A stretch of 64,000 nucleotides of DNA from Paraglaciecola algarum. GTDB taxonomy: Bacteria > Pseudomonadota > Gammaproteobacteria > Enterobacterales > Alteromonadaceae. The first letter of the stretch is position 1. The number at the start of each line of letters is the position of its first letter. The stretch lies in NCBI RefSeq assembly GCF_021532655.1, contig NZ_JAKGAS010000001.1:310001-374000 (forward strand), read 5' to 3'. This document shows, in pieces, positions 35,040 to 45,423 of this stretch. The notes beneath the pieces were generated by a model. It was not told the DNA's origin, did not search any database, and saw nothing but the letters and a program-made list of their open reading frames with translations. The position numbers were made by a program, and so were the translations under genes.

Positions 35040-36827
35040 ATGAAGTTGTGTGATTTAACCTTAAAAAAAGTGTTCGTTTGGTTTAGCTTAAGTGTGGTTA
35101 GTCTTGTATTTACTGGTTGTAGTGAGTCGAGTTCTATTCAATCATCCCTTGGTCAATCAAGTAGTATTCAATCAAATGAGACATCTGTTAAACAGGCGGT
35201 TTCTAGTCAAAAAAACATTATACAAGAAAAACTAACACAAGCGGCCGTTGCCATGCCTGATAGTTTTAGTGCTGATATAGCTCAAAATATTTTGCAAAAA
35301 GGCGGGAATGCGGTAGATGCGGCTATCGCCGCGCAATTTGTGTTAGCAGTGACCTTACCTGAAGCAGGTAACATTGGTGGTGGTGGCTTTATGTTGATCC
35401 ATAAAGATCAGCAAAATGATTTTATTGATTATCGTGAACAAGCGCCATTAGCCGCTCATAGAGATATGTATTTAGATGAAAATGGGGATGTTATTCCGTA
35501 TCAATCCTTGATTGGGGTATTGTCGTCTGGGGTACCTGGTACAGTTGCAGGTATGTGGTTAGCTCATCAAAAATATGGCAGTTTACCATGGAAGGAATTA
35601 GTGCAACCGGCTGTGGATTTTGCTGAACATGGATTTAAAGTTCATCCCAAATTAGCTTCCTCAATTAAGCGACATACAGAGCGTTTGGCTGAACGTGGTT
35701 TTGAGGTCAATTTTGCCGATTATTTTGCTCAAGCCCAAGTAGATGAGACCTTTGTGCAAAGCGAATTGGCTGAAACCCTGAAACGAATTAGAGATGAAGG
35801 AAGAGACGGCTTTTATAAAGGTACAACAGCAAAAATTATTAGTGATTTTATGCGTAAAGAAAAGGGGTTAATCACCGAGCAGGACTTGTTATCTTATCAA
35901 GCTATTTCTCGAAAGCCTTTAAAAGCAAAATGGCGTGAATACGAGTTGTTGTCTGCTCCTCCACCTAGTTCTGGGGGCATTGCGATTATTCAATGGCTTA
36001 AAATGTATGACTTGATAAGTAACCAAGCATTTAACCAAGAAATAAAACACAATTCTGTTGAATATTTACATTTGTTAGCCGAGATAGGTAAGCGTGTATT
36101 TGCCGACAGAGCTGAATATTTGGGGGATCCGGATTTTGTAGATGTGCCGGTACAAGCTTTAATTGCTGATGATTACATTAAACAACGAAGTGTTGGCATT
36201 CAACTGGATAAAATTTCAGAAACGGACTCAATTAAGCCAGGACTGAAAGAAAGTGAACAAACTACCCACTTTTCTATTGTAGATAAGTGGGGGAATGCCG
36301 TATCCAATACCACCACTATTAATTTAGGTTATGGCAGTAGTGTAGTGGTGGAAGGTGCTGGTTTTTTGTTAAATGATGAAATGGATGATTTTAGTGCAAA
36401 ACCTGGAGTGGCCAATGTATTTGGTGCTGTAGGTGGTAAAGCTAATGAAATTCAAGCGAAAAAACGTATGCTATCTTCTATGACACCCAGTATGGTATTA
36501 AAAGATGGTGAGGTTAATGTGGTGACTGGATCTCCAGGTGGCACAACTATTATTAGTTCTGTGTATTTGTCTATTCTCAGTGCCTTAGAATTTGATATGA
36601 GCGCTGAAGAGACAGTGAACAACCCTAGGTTTCATCATCAATTACTACCAAAAGATACTATCAGACACCACCCTGGTTTGAGTCAAGACGTGATTCAGAC
36701 GTTACAGACTATGGGGTACAAATTGAGCGAAAGGCGATTTGGAGATATGCAGGTTATTATCAATCATAATGGTAAGCTTGACGCAGCGTCTGAAAACAGT
36801 GGTAGGGGGAAAGCTATTGTCTTTTAG
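35040..36827 (+). CDS. ggt: Gamma-glutamyltransferase, lipoprotein
   Basis: A 595-residue Ntn hydrolase that self-cleaves and transfers or hydrolyses the gamma-glutamyl group of glutathione. A lipobox LVFTGC gives lipidated C27, so it is attached to a membrane in the envelope. Conserved: GNAVDAAIAAQF, NIGGGGFML, APPPSSGG, the catalytic T408 in TTHFSIVD (start of the small subunit), and GSPGGTTI (oxyanion). It probably follows the transporter as part of a module that releases Cys-Gly from glutathione. Start at ATG 35040. Confidence 0.94.
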   Translation: MKLCDLTLKKVFVWFSLSVVSLVFTGCSESSSIQSSLGQSSSIQSNETSVKQAVSSQKNIIQEKLTQAAVAMPDSFSADIAQNILQKGGNAVDAAIAAQFVLAVTLPEAGNIGGGGFMLIHKDQQNDFIDYREQAPLAAHRDMYLDENGDVIPYQSLIGVLSSGVPGTVAGMWLAHQKYGSLPWKELVQPAVDFAEHGFKVHPKLASSIKRHTERLAERGFEVNFADYFAQAQVDETFVQSELAETLKRIRDEGRDGFYKGTTAKIISDFMRKEKGLITEQDLLSYQAISRKPLKAKWREYELLSAPPPSSGGIAIIQWLKMYDLISNQAFNQEIKHNSVEYLHLLAEIGKRVFADRAEYLGDPDFVDVPVQALIADDYIKQRSVGIQLDKISETDSIKPGLKESEQTTHFSIVDKWGNAVSNTTTINLGYGSSVVVEGAGFLLNDEMDDFSAKPGVANVFGAVGGKANEIQAKKRMLSSMTPSMVLKDGEVNVVTGSPGGTTIISSVYLSILSALEFDMSAEETVNNPRFHHQLLPKDTIRHHPGLSQDVIQTLQTMGYKLSERRFGDMQVIINHNGKLDAASENSGRGKAIVF

Positions 36828-36887
36828 ACGGTTATTGTAAACTGGGTTAAAGATTGTCTGTTAGATTGTTTAGTGAGCCTTAATTAA

Positions 36888-38687
36888 GTGTTCAAAGAGA
36901 ATATTTTGAAACTGTATATATTACACATCTTTAAAATAGTGGGATTGTTAGTATTTGCTTCATTGGCAAATGCTAATGATGCAGTGGATTTCTTAAAACA
37001 AGAAAACGTCAGAACTTACGATTGTCCCGATGATAAGGCGATCCCTCAGTTAGAAAACTTTTTGAACGATCCTAATATTGATGAAAATATACGTATAGAT
37101 TTGCAAGTTTTTAAAGCCCACTGGTTAATCTGTGTAGGCAAAAATACGCCAGCTAAAGCCTTGTTAAATAGTATTGTAGAACAAGGTGTAATTGATAAAA
37201 CATCCAGAAGTTATGCAAGTTTAACTTATCAGTTAGGCTTTATATTAGATGTGAATTCTGATCCGGCTAGATGTCAGTATTACCGAAAGTCTGAAAATTT
37301 AGCTAAAGGCAAGTTTAGTGATATTCATTTAAGCTCACAATTGGGATTAATGACTGTTTGTGACACCGAAAAACAGGATATAGGTATAAAACTGGGGCGC
37401 ATGTTTTCGCTAGTTAAAAAATATTCGGAAACTAAGGATATTGCCTCTTTAGCCCACATTCACAACAATATCGGGCTTTTATATAGCTCCATAGGTCAAA
37501 TGGGATTAGCAGCTGAGCAATATGAAAAATCATATCGATTAGGTTTAGGTGTGTATGAAGCTAAAAATAGTCTTGCTCCCATAATCAGCGTGATCAGTGC
37601 TTATACCGGCAGTGGAGACTTTGATAAAGCTGCGGAAATGATTGAAGAGTTACGCCAAGGTAATCTTAAAGTTAATACACCACTGACCAATAATTGGTAT
37701 CACTATGCACAAAGTCGCCATAATTATCGCATTGGTGATTATGAAGCTATGCGCAAAAGTATGGCAAGTTGGCAGGTGTTTTTGCAGCAAATTTCCAATC
37801 AAACTTTATTGAAATTATATAATTGGTACAAAGCGGCACTTTGTTTAGAAGATAAAAACAAGCAATGTGTGCAAAAATTTTTAACTGACTTAGACAATCA
37901 AGATTCAAGTTATCCTTCTAGGATCACTAAACATATTCATTTCATTAGCTTTTTAGTAAAAGCGCATTTGTTTTTAGGCGACATTGAAGCTGCACAGAAA
38001 AGTTTTGAAATTTATGCAGACACAGTGAGTAAAAAGGAAAAAGCTCAGCAAGATTCAGCCAAAGTGTTAGGCGTGGCCAATTTACACAATGAAATTTTCT
38101 CCTTAGAAGAAAATTTAATTACAGCAGAACAAAAACGAGTTCAGTCGATAGTGGCTATTCTTGCTCTAATTGGATTTGTCATAGCCCTTACTTATTTAAC
38201 TGTTGGTAGAAGTTATTTAAAATCTTTAACTACAGATAAATTAACAGGTTTGCAAAACGAACAAGCGGTTCTGTCTAACATTAAACGAGTAAAGACGCCG
38301 GTAAAAGGTAAAGTAAATGCTTTGGCTATATTTGATGTTACCAACTTTACTGAGGTTAATAGTCAGTTTGGAGACGCGGCAGGCGAAGCGCTTTTGATAA
38401 AAGTGGCTAAATGTTTAACTGATGTTACACGAGATCAAGATATAGTGGGTAGAATCAGAGCAGATCAATTTATTGTTTGCCTGAAAAGTGTGGAAGAACG
38501 TACGGCTAATGATTTTTTTCAGCGAATATTAGGCGCGTTAACGAGGTTAGCTGTCAATCAAGGTCGTGGCAATACTGTAAATATCCAGTCCAGTATGCAT
38601 ATTTATAGCACCGAGGGACGTTTTTCCGATTTAGATGATGTGTTGACTGAAATCAGAGATATGTTGCGTAGAAATAAAGGCGCGTAA
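36888..38687 (+). CDS. TPR protein with membrane anchor and degenerate GGDEF domain
   Basis: A 599-residue membrane signalling-type protein. A signal peptide ends near SLANAND; the large periplasmic part (about 30-410) has TPR-like helices (NIGLLYSSIGQMGLAAEQYEKSY); one transmembrane helix is at VAILALIGFVIALTYLTV; a cytoplasmic domain starts LTGLQNEQAVL. The GGDEF signature is changed to RADQF in GRIRADQFIV, so diguanylate cyclase activity is not expected; it may bind GTP or c-di-GMP, or act in signalling without catalysis. The GTG at 36888 is used; a TTG at 36906 with AGAGA upstream gives a neater signal peptide (MKLYILHIFK). Confidence 0.85.
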   Translation: MFKENILKLYILHIFKIVGLLVFASLANANDAVDFLKQENVRTYDCPDDKAIPQLENFLNDPNIDENIRIDLQVFKAHWLICVGKNTPAKALLNSIVEQGVIDKTSRSYASLTYQLGFILDVNSDPARCQYYRKSENLAKGKFSDIHLSSQLGLMTVCDTEKQDIGIKLGRMFSLVKKYSETKDIASLAHIHNNIGLLYSSIGQMGLAAEQYEKSYRLGLGVYEAKNSLAPIISVISAYTGSGDFDKAAEMIEELRQGNLKVNTPLTNNWYHYAQSRHNYRIGDYEAMRKSMASWQVFLQQISNQTLLKLYNWYKAALCLEDKNKQCVQKFLTDLDNQDSSYPSRITKHIHFISFLVKAHLFLGDIEAAQKSFEIYADTVSKKEKAQQDSAKVLGVANLHNEIFSLEENLITAEQKRVQSIVAILALIGFVIALTYLTVGRSYLKSLTTDKLTGLQNEQAVLSNIKRVKTPVKGKVNALAIFDVTNFTEVNSQFGDAAGEALLIKVAKCLTDVTRDQDIVGRIRADQFIVCLKSVEERTANDFFQRILGALTRLAVNQGRGNTVNIQSSMHIYSTEGRFSDLDDVLTEIRDMLRRNKGA

Positions 38688-38774
38688 AAATAATAGCGTG
38701 TAAAAACAATAGCGCGTAAAAATCACCTGAGATTAGCCCCCAAACCTGCATTTTGTAGTAAGTCCTGGTTACCA

Positions 38775-39248
38775 ATGAAAATACTCTTACCTTTAAAATA
38801 TTATGACGAAGCTGGCAAAGTAAAACCACCCACAGCCTTGTATTGGTGTGCATTATTTTTATGTCGAAGCATTATTATAATGATAGGTGCTGTGTCGTCC
38901 AAACAATATGGAAATGAAATACTCTCGTTGTTTTATACTGAAAAATATTATCTATATGTTCATTTAGTGATTGCTATTCCCACACTCGTTTCTGTTATTC
39001 TGATTGGGTTTAGGGAAAAAAGTGGTTTAACCAATCGGCCATGGATATATGATCTTATCCGTCCTTTGATAATTTTTTCTGTAATGGCTGATTTTGTCTT
39101 TCAAGTGTTTTTTGCCAACCTGCATCATTGGCAATTTTCATGGGTCATAGCTGTTACTTTACTGTTGGATAGCCTTTGTTTTTATTATTTAGCCAAAGAT
39201 AAGCATTTAATTTATATGATCAAGGATTGGCGCTCAGTAACGACTTAA
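38775..39248 (+). CDS. DUF2919 (YfeZ-like) inner membrane protein
   Basis: 157 residues with four hydrophobic helices: WCALFLCRSIIIMIGAV, LVIAIPTLVSVILIGF, PLIIFSVMADFVFQVFF and VIAVTLLLDSLCFYYLA. The opening LPLKYYDEAGKVKPPTALYW and the closing KDKHLIYMIKDW are typical of the YfeZ/DUF2919 family. Function unknown. It follows the GGDEF-type gene on the same strand after 87 nt. Confidence 0.82.
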   Translation: MKILLPLKYYDEAGKVKPPTALYWCALFLCRSIIIMIGAVSSKQYGNEILSLFYTEKYYLYVHLVIAIPTLVSVILIGFREKSGLTNRPWIYDLIRPLIIFSVMADFVFQVFFANLHHWQFSWVIAVTLLLDSLCFYYLAKDKHLIYMIKDWRSVTT

Positions 39249-39277
39249 GCGCTAAACTTAATAAGGCCAGTAGCATA

Positions 39278-39691
39278 TTATTGCAGGTTGTTGCTTAAGG
39301 CTTGTTCGTAATAGTTTTTAATACTGACTTGGCTGTCATTAACTAAACGTTGGTAAACTACCCCAGCAAAGGCGTAAGAGTTGCTTGCGTAATTTAATAC
39401 CACGTATGGTGCATCGGGATTAGACTGATCATAATTCCATTCGCCTCCTACTTTTTTACGAAAAATTTCACCTACGTAAGCACCGTAAATATTACAAATA
39501 GTGAAAACAGCATCAGATTCTAACGCTTGGCTTTTGTATTTACCTAACCAGCTTAAAATAACGTCATCCACTAATTCTATGCTTTGTTCTGAGCCATCTA
39601 GCTCTAACTGGAACTCTTGGGATGTAGTGGTGATAGCATTTTCTGCACAATCTGCCATTAGCTCAGCTAGTTCACTTGAGGTCATTTGCAT
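39278..39691 (-). CDS. Hypothetical cytoplasmic protein
   Basis: 137 residues, acidic, no signal peptide or membrane segment. It resembles a conserved alpha/beta protein: EQSIELVDDVILSWLGKY, ICNIYGAYVGEIFRKKVGGEWNYD, PYVVLNYASNSYAFAGVVYQRLVND. The GEWNYD and YVVLNY segments suggest a known uncharacterised domain that I cannot name. ATG at 39691; MTSSELAELM two codons on is an equal choice. Confidence 0.65.
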   Translation of the reverse strand: MQMTSSELAELMADCAENAITTTSQEFQLELDGSEQSIELVDDVILSWLGKYKSQALESDAVFTICNIYGAYVGEIFRKKVGGEWNYDQSNPDAPYVVLNYASNSYAFAGVVYQRLVNDSQVSIKNYYEQALSNNLQ

Positions 39692-39788
39692 ATGTAGTTC
39701 CTTGTTTTTTAAGGTTTTATCTATCTAGATTGGAATTATTGTGTCTTGTATTCATTGTATTGTCGATAAATATTCTACTTAGTGATTC

Positions 39789-40589
39789 CTAGTTAGGTAG
39801 ATTATGTTTAAGCAATATCTTTTCGATCACTCGGGCAACGGCTACAAAACCAAATGTAGCAGTGACTGCGACAGCCGCACCAAAGCCGGTGTTACAGTCT
39901 AATTTTACACTGCCATCGGTTAAGGTTTTTTTATTACACACGCTACCATCTGCTTGAGGGTAACGTAATTGCTCCGTGGAATATACGCAATCAACGGCAA
40001 ACCGCCGTTTAGGGTTAGTGGTAAAGTTATAAAAACGTCTTAATTCAGAGCGTAGTTTAGAGGCTAGCGGGTCTTGTATGGTTTTGGTTAAATCCGTGAC
40101 AGCTATTTGTGTCGGGTCAATTTGGCCACCTGCGCCACCTATGGTGATGACAGGGATTTTATTGCGTTTACAATGCGCCACTATAGCCGCTTTAGCTTTA
40201 ATACTATCAGTGGCATCCACAACATAATCAAATTGGTTATTGATTAATTCAAATACGTTTTCTGGAGTGACAAAGTCTTCAATTGTATTAACTTCGCAAT
40301 CGGGATTAATTAATTTTATCCGCTGCGCCATAACATCCACTTTGGCTTCGCCGATAGTCGTTGCCAAAGCATGAATTTGACGGTTAGTATTAGTCACGCA
40401 TAAATCGTCTAAATCTATTAGCGTTATCTTACCAATAGCTGTGCGAGCCAAACCTTCAGCCACCCATGAACCGACTCCACCGATCCCCACAATACATACA
40501 TGAGATTGTTGTAAAACCTGGGTTTCATTGTGTCCATATAGACGTTTGGTTCCACCAAATCTTTGTTTCGTGTTGGGCATCTCGCTCAT
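39789..40589 (-). CDS. tcdA: tRNA threonylcarbamoyladenosine dehydratase (TcdA/CsdL)
   Basis: A 266-residue ThiF/E1-like enzyme that uses ATP to cyclise t6A to ct6A at position 37 of ANN-decoding tRNAs. N-terminal RFGGTKRLYG and the nucleotide-binding GIGGVGSWVAEGLAR, then DLDDLCVTNTNRQIHA, VDATDSIKAK and ITIGGAGGQIDPT. These match the TcdA subgroup rather than MoeB or ThiF. E. coli pairs it with csdA/csdE, not seen here. It is convergent with the unnamed gene cluster at its left and divergent from manC. Confidence 0.93.
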   Translation of the reverse strand: MSEMPNTKQRFGGTKRLYGHNETQVLQQSHVCIVGIGGVGSWVAEGLARTAIGKITLIDLDDLCVTNTNRQIHALATTIGEAKVDVMAQRIKLINPDCEVNTIEDFVTPENVFELINNQFDYVVDATDSIKAKAAIVAHCKRNKIPVITIGGAGGQIDPTQIAVTDLTKTIQDPLASKLRSELRRFYNFTTNPKRRFAVDCVYSTEQLRYPQADGSVCNKKTLTDGSVKLDCNTGFGAAVAVTATFGFVAVARVIEKILLKHNLPN

Positions 40590-40850
40590 AAAAGTATTAG
40601 GACTCGTATTGCTGGTTATTAATTTCTCTACTTAGAATTATATCAGTGGCAGTAAGTGAACCCAATCAAGAACTCCATATTTATAAAATTCAAATGAAAG
40701 TATTAATTTATATGACTTTAATTGTAACTCTATGTTGAATATCGGTCTGAGCTTTAATACTATTCTGTGCAAATAATTTAATCGCTGTTAACGAAAGTCA
40801 TTTGTTAACCTTGGTTCTGCGAAAAAACTAATATATGAAAAGGATAGTGA

Positions 40851-42272
40851 ATGAAACCTGTTGTTTTAGCTGGTGGAAGTGGAAGTCGATTGTGGCCTAA
40901 ATCTAGGGCTGCATTACCAAAACAGTTTTTAAGTTTGACCAGTGATTTGACCATGTTGCAAGATACTATTGCTAGGTTAGACGGTGCTAAGGCTGAACAG
41001 CCTATTGTGATTTGCAATGAAGCCCATCGCTTTTTAGTGGCAGAACAATTGCGTCAACAAGATGTTGCACACGGTGGTATTTTATTAGAGCCAATGGGCC
41101 GAAATACCGCGCCAGCTATTGCTTTAGCTGCTTTGCATGCGTCTTTAGATGGTGAAGATCCTACCTTACTTATTCTAGCGGCAGATCACTTAATTAGTGA
41201 TGCACCTGCTTTTCATGCTGCAATCGAACATGCTGAAGTGTTAGCAGAGCAGGGTAAGTTAGTCACTTTTGGCATAGTGCCTGATTCAGCCCATACAGGT
41301 TATGGATATATTCAACGTGGAAGCAATGTTTCAGGCGTTGATATAGGTTTTGATGTAGCAAGTTTCGTAGAAAAACCAAATTTAGCTACCGCACAAAACT
41401 ATGTTGATTCTGGTAAATATTACTGGAACAGCGGTATGTTCATGTTTAAGGCCAGTCGTTATCTGCAAGAGTTAGAAAAATACAATCCTGAAATGTTAGT
41501 TATCTGTAAAAAAGCCATTGCTTCTGAATCAAAAGATTTGGAATTTGTGCGCGTAGATGCAGATACTTTTGTACATTGCCCTGATGATTCTATCGATTAT
41601 GCTGTGATGGAAAAAACAGATTCTGCCTGTGTTGTGCCGCTAGATGCAGGATGGAGCGATGTAGGTAGTTGGTCTTCTTTATGGGAAACGGCCAAGCAAA
41701 AAGATGCAAATAATAACGTGATAATAGGTGATGCGATTTTAGATGGCGTTAGCAATAGTTATATCAATTCAGAACAACGTTTGATCTCAGTAGTGGGGTT
41801 GGACGACGTAGTTGTGGTTGAAACCAAAGATGCAGTTTTGGTGGCCAGCAAAGATAAAGTTCAAGACATCAAAAATGTGGTGAATAAGCTTAAAGCTGAA
41901 AAACGCCCAGAGTGGGAATTCCATCGTGAAGTATTCCGTCCTTGGGGAAGTTACGATTCGATCGACAATGGCGAACGTTTCCAAGTGAAACGTATTACGG
42001 TTAAACCAGGTGAAAAGTTATCAGTGCAAATGCATCACCACAGAGCTGAACATTGGATTGTAGTAGCCGGTACCGCTAAAGTGACTAACGGTGAAGAAAC
42101 TTTATTACTCTCTGAAAACCAATCAACTTATATTCCTATTGGTGTGGTCCATGCTCTAGAAAATCCAGGTAAAATTCCCCTAGAGTTAATAGAAGTGCAA
42201 TCTGGTACTTACCTTGGTGAAGATGACATCGTCAGATTTTCAGACCGCTATGGTAGAGTTGAGTCTAAGTAG
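40851..42272 (+). CDS. manC: Mannose-1-phosphate guanylyltransferase / mannose-6-phosphate isomerase
   Basis: A bifunctional 473-residue enzyme making GDP-mannose. The N-terminal nucleotidyltransferase domain has [13 protein letters not shown] at the start, LILAADHLI and FVEKPN. The C-terminal type II phosphomannose isomerase cupin has [26 protein letters not shown] and [13 protein letters not shown] (metal-binding His residues). It is followed after 45 nt by manB, the standard pair for GDP-mannose supply to exopolysaccharide or O-antigen. No glycosyltransferase cluster is in view. Confidence 0.95.
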   Translation: MKPVVLAGGSGSRLWPKSRAALPKQFLSLTSDLTMLQDTIARLDGAKAEQPIVICNEAHRFLVAEQLRQQDVAHGGILLEPMGRNTAPAIALAALHASLDGEDPTLLILAADHLISDAPAFHAAIEHAEVLAEQGKLVTFGIVPDSAHTGYGYIQRGSNVSGVDIGFDVASFVEKPNLATAQNYVDSGKYYWNSGMFMFKASRYLQELEKYNPEMLVICKKAIASESKDLEFVRVDADTFVHCPDDSIDYAVMEKTDSACVVPLDAGWSDVGSWSSLWETAKQKDANNNVIIGDAILDGVSNSYINSEQRLISVVGLDDVVVVETKDAVLVASKDKVQDIKNVVNKLKAEKRPEWEFHREVFRPWGSYDSIDNGERFQVKRITVKPGEKLSVQMHHHRAEHWIVVAGTAKVTNGEETLLLSENQSTYIPIGVVHALENPGKIPLELIEVQSGTYLGEDDIVRFSDRYGRVESK

Positions 42273-42317
42273 CTGATAAACATAGCAACAAATTACTAAA
42301 TTAGGGTAATCAATAAA

Positions 42318-43766
42318 TTGAATAAAATTACATGTTTTAAAGCTTACGATATTCGAGGCAAGTTGATTGAACAACTTGATGAACAAGTTGCCTATCGAAT
42401 AGGCAGAGCTTTTACTGAATACATGCAGGCTAAGACAGTAGTGGTAGGCGGTGACGTACGCTTAACCTCCGAACCTTTAAAACTAGCCTTAACCGCTGGT
42501 TTGATTGATGGCGGGGCAACCGTTACCGACTTAGGCATGACAGGTACCGAAGAGATCTACTTTGCTACTAAACATTTAGGTGTTGATGGTGGCATAGAAG
42601 TGACTGCTAGCCATAACCCAATCGATTATAACGGTATGAAGTTAGTCAAAACTGACTCTAAGCCGGTAAGTGGAGATACTGGCTTATTTGCTATTCGCGA
42701 TTTAGCCGAAACCTATGCTCAAGAATTAGTGCAAACACGACTTGAATTTTATTCAAACAGCTTAGTATCAACAGGTGATTTTATTGCCGGACAAGCGTCT
42801 GTGCTCGTAGAAAAACTTTCTGCCAGTGGTTTGTATCATCCATTGAACAATATGCCTGACTATGTTGAGCATATGTTGTCGTATATTAAAACTGACAATA
42901 TCACGCCACTTAAACTCGTGGTAAATGCAGGTAATGGCGCAGCAGGCAGTGCTCTTGATGCAATTGAAGCTGCACTAAAAAAACAAAATGTGCCGATTGA
43001 ATTTATTAAAATTCATCATACACCAGATGGCAGTTTTCCTAATGGTATTCCTAACCCTTTGTTACCTGAAAGTCGAGCAGATACAGCCAATGCGGTAATT
43101 GAGCATAAAGCCGATATGGGCATAGCGTGGGACGGAGATTTTGATCGTTGTTTTTTATTCGATGAAAATGGTGATTTTGTTGAAGGTTATTATATCGTTG
43201 GTTTATTAGCCAAAGCCTTCTTGGATAAAGATCCGGGTTCTAAAATCATTTACGATCCAAGAGTGTATTGGAATACTGAAGATATAGTGACATCTGCAGG
43301 TGGTGTGCCAATTAAAAGTAAAACCGGTCATGCGTTTATCAAAGAACGTATGCGTGCAGATGACGCGGTTTATGGTGGCGAAATGAGTGCCCATCATTAC
43401 TTCCGTGATTTTGCTTATTGCGATTCTGGCATGATCCCTTGGTTGTTGGTTGCAGAGTTATTATGTACAACCAAAAAACCTTTATCTCAGTTAGTTAAAG
43501 AGCGTATTGCAGCGTTCCCGTCTTCTGGCGAAATTAACAGTACATTGGTTGATCCTGATGCGTCGATTAAGTCTGTGTTAGATAAATATGAAGCGCAAGC
43601 AACCGTGGTCGATTATACAGATGGTATTGGCCTAGAGTTCGGCACATGGCGCTTTAACCTACGTAAATCAAACACCGAGCCGGTAGTGCGACTAAACGTA
43701 GAATCCAAAGGTGACATCGCCCTGATGGAAGAAAAAACCAAAGAGTTATTAGCGCTGTTGAAGTAG
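42318..43766 (+). CDS. manB: Phosphomannomutase
   Basis: A 482-residue alpha-D-phosphohexomutase interconverting mannose-6-P and mannose-1-P. The phosphoserine loop is TASHNP in [16 protein letters not shown], the metal-binding loop is WDGDFDRC, the sugar-binding loop [11 protein letters not shown], and the phosphate loop near the end is [11 protein letters not shown]. It starts at TTG 42318 with AGGG upstream. It provides the substrate of ManC next door. A strong terminator follows. Confidence 0.94.
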   Translation: MNKITCFKAYDIRGKLIEQLDEQVAYRIGRAFTEYMQAKTVVVGGDVRLTSEPLKLALTAGLIDGGATVTDLGMTGTEEIYFATKHLGVDGGIEVTASHNPIDYNGMKLVKTDSKPVSGDTGLFAIRDLAETYAQELVQTRLEFYSNSLVSTGDFIAGQASVLVEKLSASGLYHPLNNMPDYVEHMLSYIKTDNITPLKLVVNAGNGAAGSALDAIEAALKKQNVPIEFIKIHHTPDGSFPNGIPNPLLPESRADTANAVIEHKADMGIAWDGDFDRCFLFDENGDFVEGYYIVGLLAKAFLDKDPGSKIIYDPRVYWNTEDIVTSAGGVPIKSKTGHAFIKERMRADDAVYGGEMSAHHYFRDFAYCDSGMIPWLLVAELLCTTKKPLSQLVKERIAAFPSSGEINSTLVDPDASIKSVLDKYEAQATVVDYTDGIGLEFGTWRFNLRKSNTEPVVRLNVESKGDIALMEEKTKELLALLK

Positions 43767-43789
43767 GCGAGTGACTATTGTTAACTCAT

Positions 43790-43816
43790 AGCCCAGCTAT
43801 TTAGCTGGGCTTTTTG
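43790..43816 (+). terminator. Rho-independent terminator after manB
   Basis: A 10-bp stem AGCCCAGCTA/TAGCTGGGCT with a 2-nt loop followed by TTTTT. Confidence 0.92.
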
Positions 43817-44028
43817 TTATCTCTATATACAATATAAATATGACGGTAAATCACGTAACTATGTATAAGTATAAACATGGAAAGTTATCACATTGAATTT
43901 AAACAGGTTTAATCACAAGTCTAAAAAATATTACAGGTACGATGCAATTGCTGGAGGAAAATCGTAATTGTAAATGTCCGAAATCTCAGTTGAGCCAACA
44001 TACATTATATTTTAATCAATGGCGCAGC

Positions 44029-44310
44029 CATGCTTTTGATTTACTCGCGACTGAAACTTTCCCTAAAAATACCGATTCTTGTCGAATGTCCAAATATGGA
44101 CATCTGCGACAAGGGCATCCTTTATAGAATTGAGGCGGCTTATGCCCGTTTCGACATTTAAGAATAGGTCTTTTTAGATTAGGAAAGTTTGTGGAGCAAA
44201 TGACCTTTTGGTTACTTTTGAGTCTTTTTAAAAGTAACTGGTGCGGCATGGACGCCGTATCAAAAACCTCAGGAAGACGGTGAATGAAGTGAATAATCTT
44301 AGTTCGCGTA
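44029..44310. repeat. Interspersed repeat (short inverted copy)
   Basis: Reverse-complement relative of 23204-23692, with shared segments CATGCTTTTGAT, GCGACTGAAACTT, GGCTTATGCCCGTTTCGACA, CTTTTTAAAAGTAACTGGTG and GTGAATAATCTTAG. It lacks about 90-140 bases of the long copy. Open frames on both strands are by-products of the repeat; no function seen. The rest of 43817-44371 holds nothing recognisable. Confidence 0.75.
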
Positions 44311-44371
44311 GCGTATACCCAGCGGCACAGCCGTTCATTGTTCACGAAGTGAATGTTTTATCGCCAAAAAA

Positions 44372-44394
44372 ATGCCCAACTACTAGCTGGGCAT
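44372..44394. terminator. Terminator of lipA (bidirectional hairpin)
   Basis: ATGCCCA/TGGGCAT 7-bp stem extended by CT/AG after one mismatch, flanked by A-run and T-run. It lies 55 nt after the lipA stop and has T-runs on both strands. Confidence 0.82.
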
Positions 44395-44448
44395 TTTTGT
44401 TTTATTAGTATGCAATTTCAATTAGATTTTTGCATTAATAAGTAAAGG

Positions 44449-45423
44449 TTAAGGAATAAACTTACCCACATCTTCGCCAGCTGCCTGTTTGTCTGCATGA
44501 TAGCTTGAACGCACCATAGGCCCACAAGCGGCATGGCTAAAGCCAAGCTCTTTTGCAACAAGTTCGAGTTCGTTAAACTCATCTGGGTGTACATAACGTT
44601 TAAGGGGGTAATGGTGTTTACTCGGTTGTAAATATTGCCCTAAGGTTAACATTTCTACATCGTGTGCACGCAAGTCTTTTAACACTTCGGCGATTTCTTG
44701 TTTGTTTTCACCCATGCCCATCATTAAACCAGATTTGGTTGGAATACCTGGGTGTTGTGCTTTGAATTTTTTCAATAAATCTAAAGACCATTGATAGTTA
44801 GCACCAGGTCTACATTCACGATACAAGCTAGGTATGGTTTCTAAATTATGGTTGAACACGTCTGGTGGGCTTTGTTTTAGTATTTCTAAAGCTCTGTCCA
44901 TACGGCCTCTAAAATCGGGTACTAATACTTCAATTTTAGTGCTTGGGCTATGTTCACGAATAGCGGATATACAATCCACAAAGTGTTGTGCGCCACCGTC
45001 TCTTAAATCGTCACGATCCACTGAAGTGATCACCACATATTTAAGTTTCATTTCGGCTATGGTTTTACCTAATTTTTCAGGCTCTTCTGCACTAGGTGGT
45101 AAAGGTTTCCCGTGGGCAACATCACAAAATGGGCAGCGACGTGTACATATGTCACCTAAAATCATAAAGGTGGCGGTGCCGTGATTAAAACATTCTGCTA
45201 AGTTAGGGCAGCTTGCTTCTTCACAAACAGAATGTAAGTTATTTTTGCGTAGTGTTTTTTTTATATGATCGATACGATCTGTGGAACTGGGTAACCTAAT
45301 TTTAATCCATTCAGGCTTACGTAACATTTCCGCCTTTTCGGTGGGAATAATGGTTACTGGAATGTGTTTAACTTTTTCGTCATCTCGAAGTTTTACTCCG
45401 GCTTGAGTACGTGAATTAGTCAT
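44449..45423 (-). CDS. lipA: Lipoyl synthase
   Basis: A radical-SAM enzyme that inserts two sulfurs into octanoyl groups on lipoyl domains. 324 residues. The auxiliary cluster cysteines are C67, C72 and C78 in [12 protein letters not shown], and the radical-SAM cluster is C93, C97, C100 in CTRRCPFC. The C-terminal RSSYHAD serine that ligates the auxiliary cluster is present. The ATG overlaps the lipB end by 8 nt. It acts after LipB. Confidence 0.98.
   Translation of the reverse strand: MTNSRTQAGVKLRDDEKVKHIPVTIIPTEKAEMLRKPEWIKIRLPSSTDRIDHIKKTLRKNNLHSVCEEASCPNLAECFNHGTATFMILGDICTRRCPFCDVAHGKPLPPSAEEPEKLGKTIAEMKLKYVVITSVDRDDLRDGGAQHFVDCISAIREHSPSTKIEVLVPDFRGRMDRALEILKQSPPDVFNHNLETIPSLYRECRPGANYQWSLDLLKKFKAQHPGIPTKSGLMMGMGENKQEIAEVLKDLRAHDVEMLTLGQYLQPSKHHYPLKRYVHPDEFNELELVAKELGFSHAACGPMVRSSYHADKQAAGEDVGKFIP

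Noticed and set aside
43942..44127. Plus-strand frame of 61 codons
   Set aside because: It overlaps the same repeat and the opposite frame; no family features.
44016..44345. Minus-strand frame of 109 codons with Cys-rich CRNGHKPPQF..CPCRRCP part
   Set aside because: It lies entirely in the interspersed repeat; the long copy at 23.2 kb has indels that break the frame, so it is not a conserved protein.
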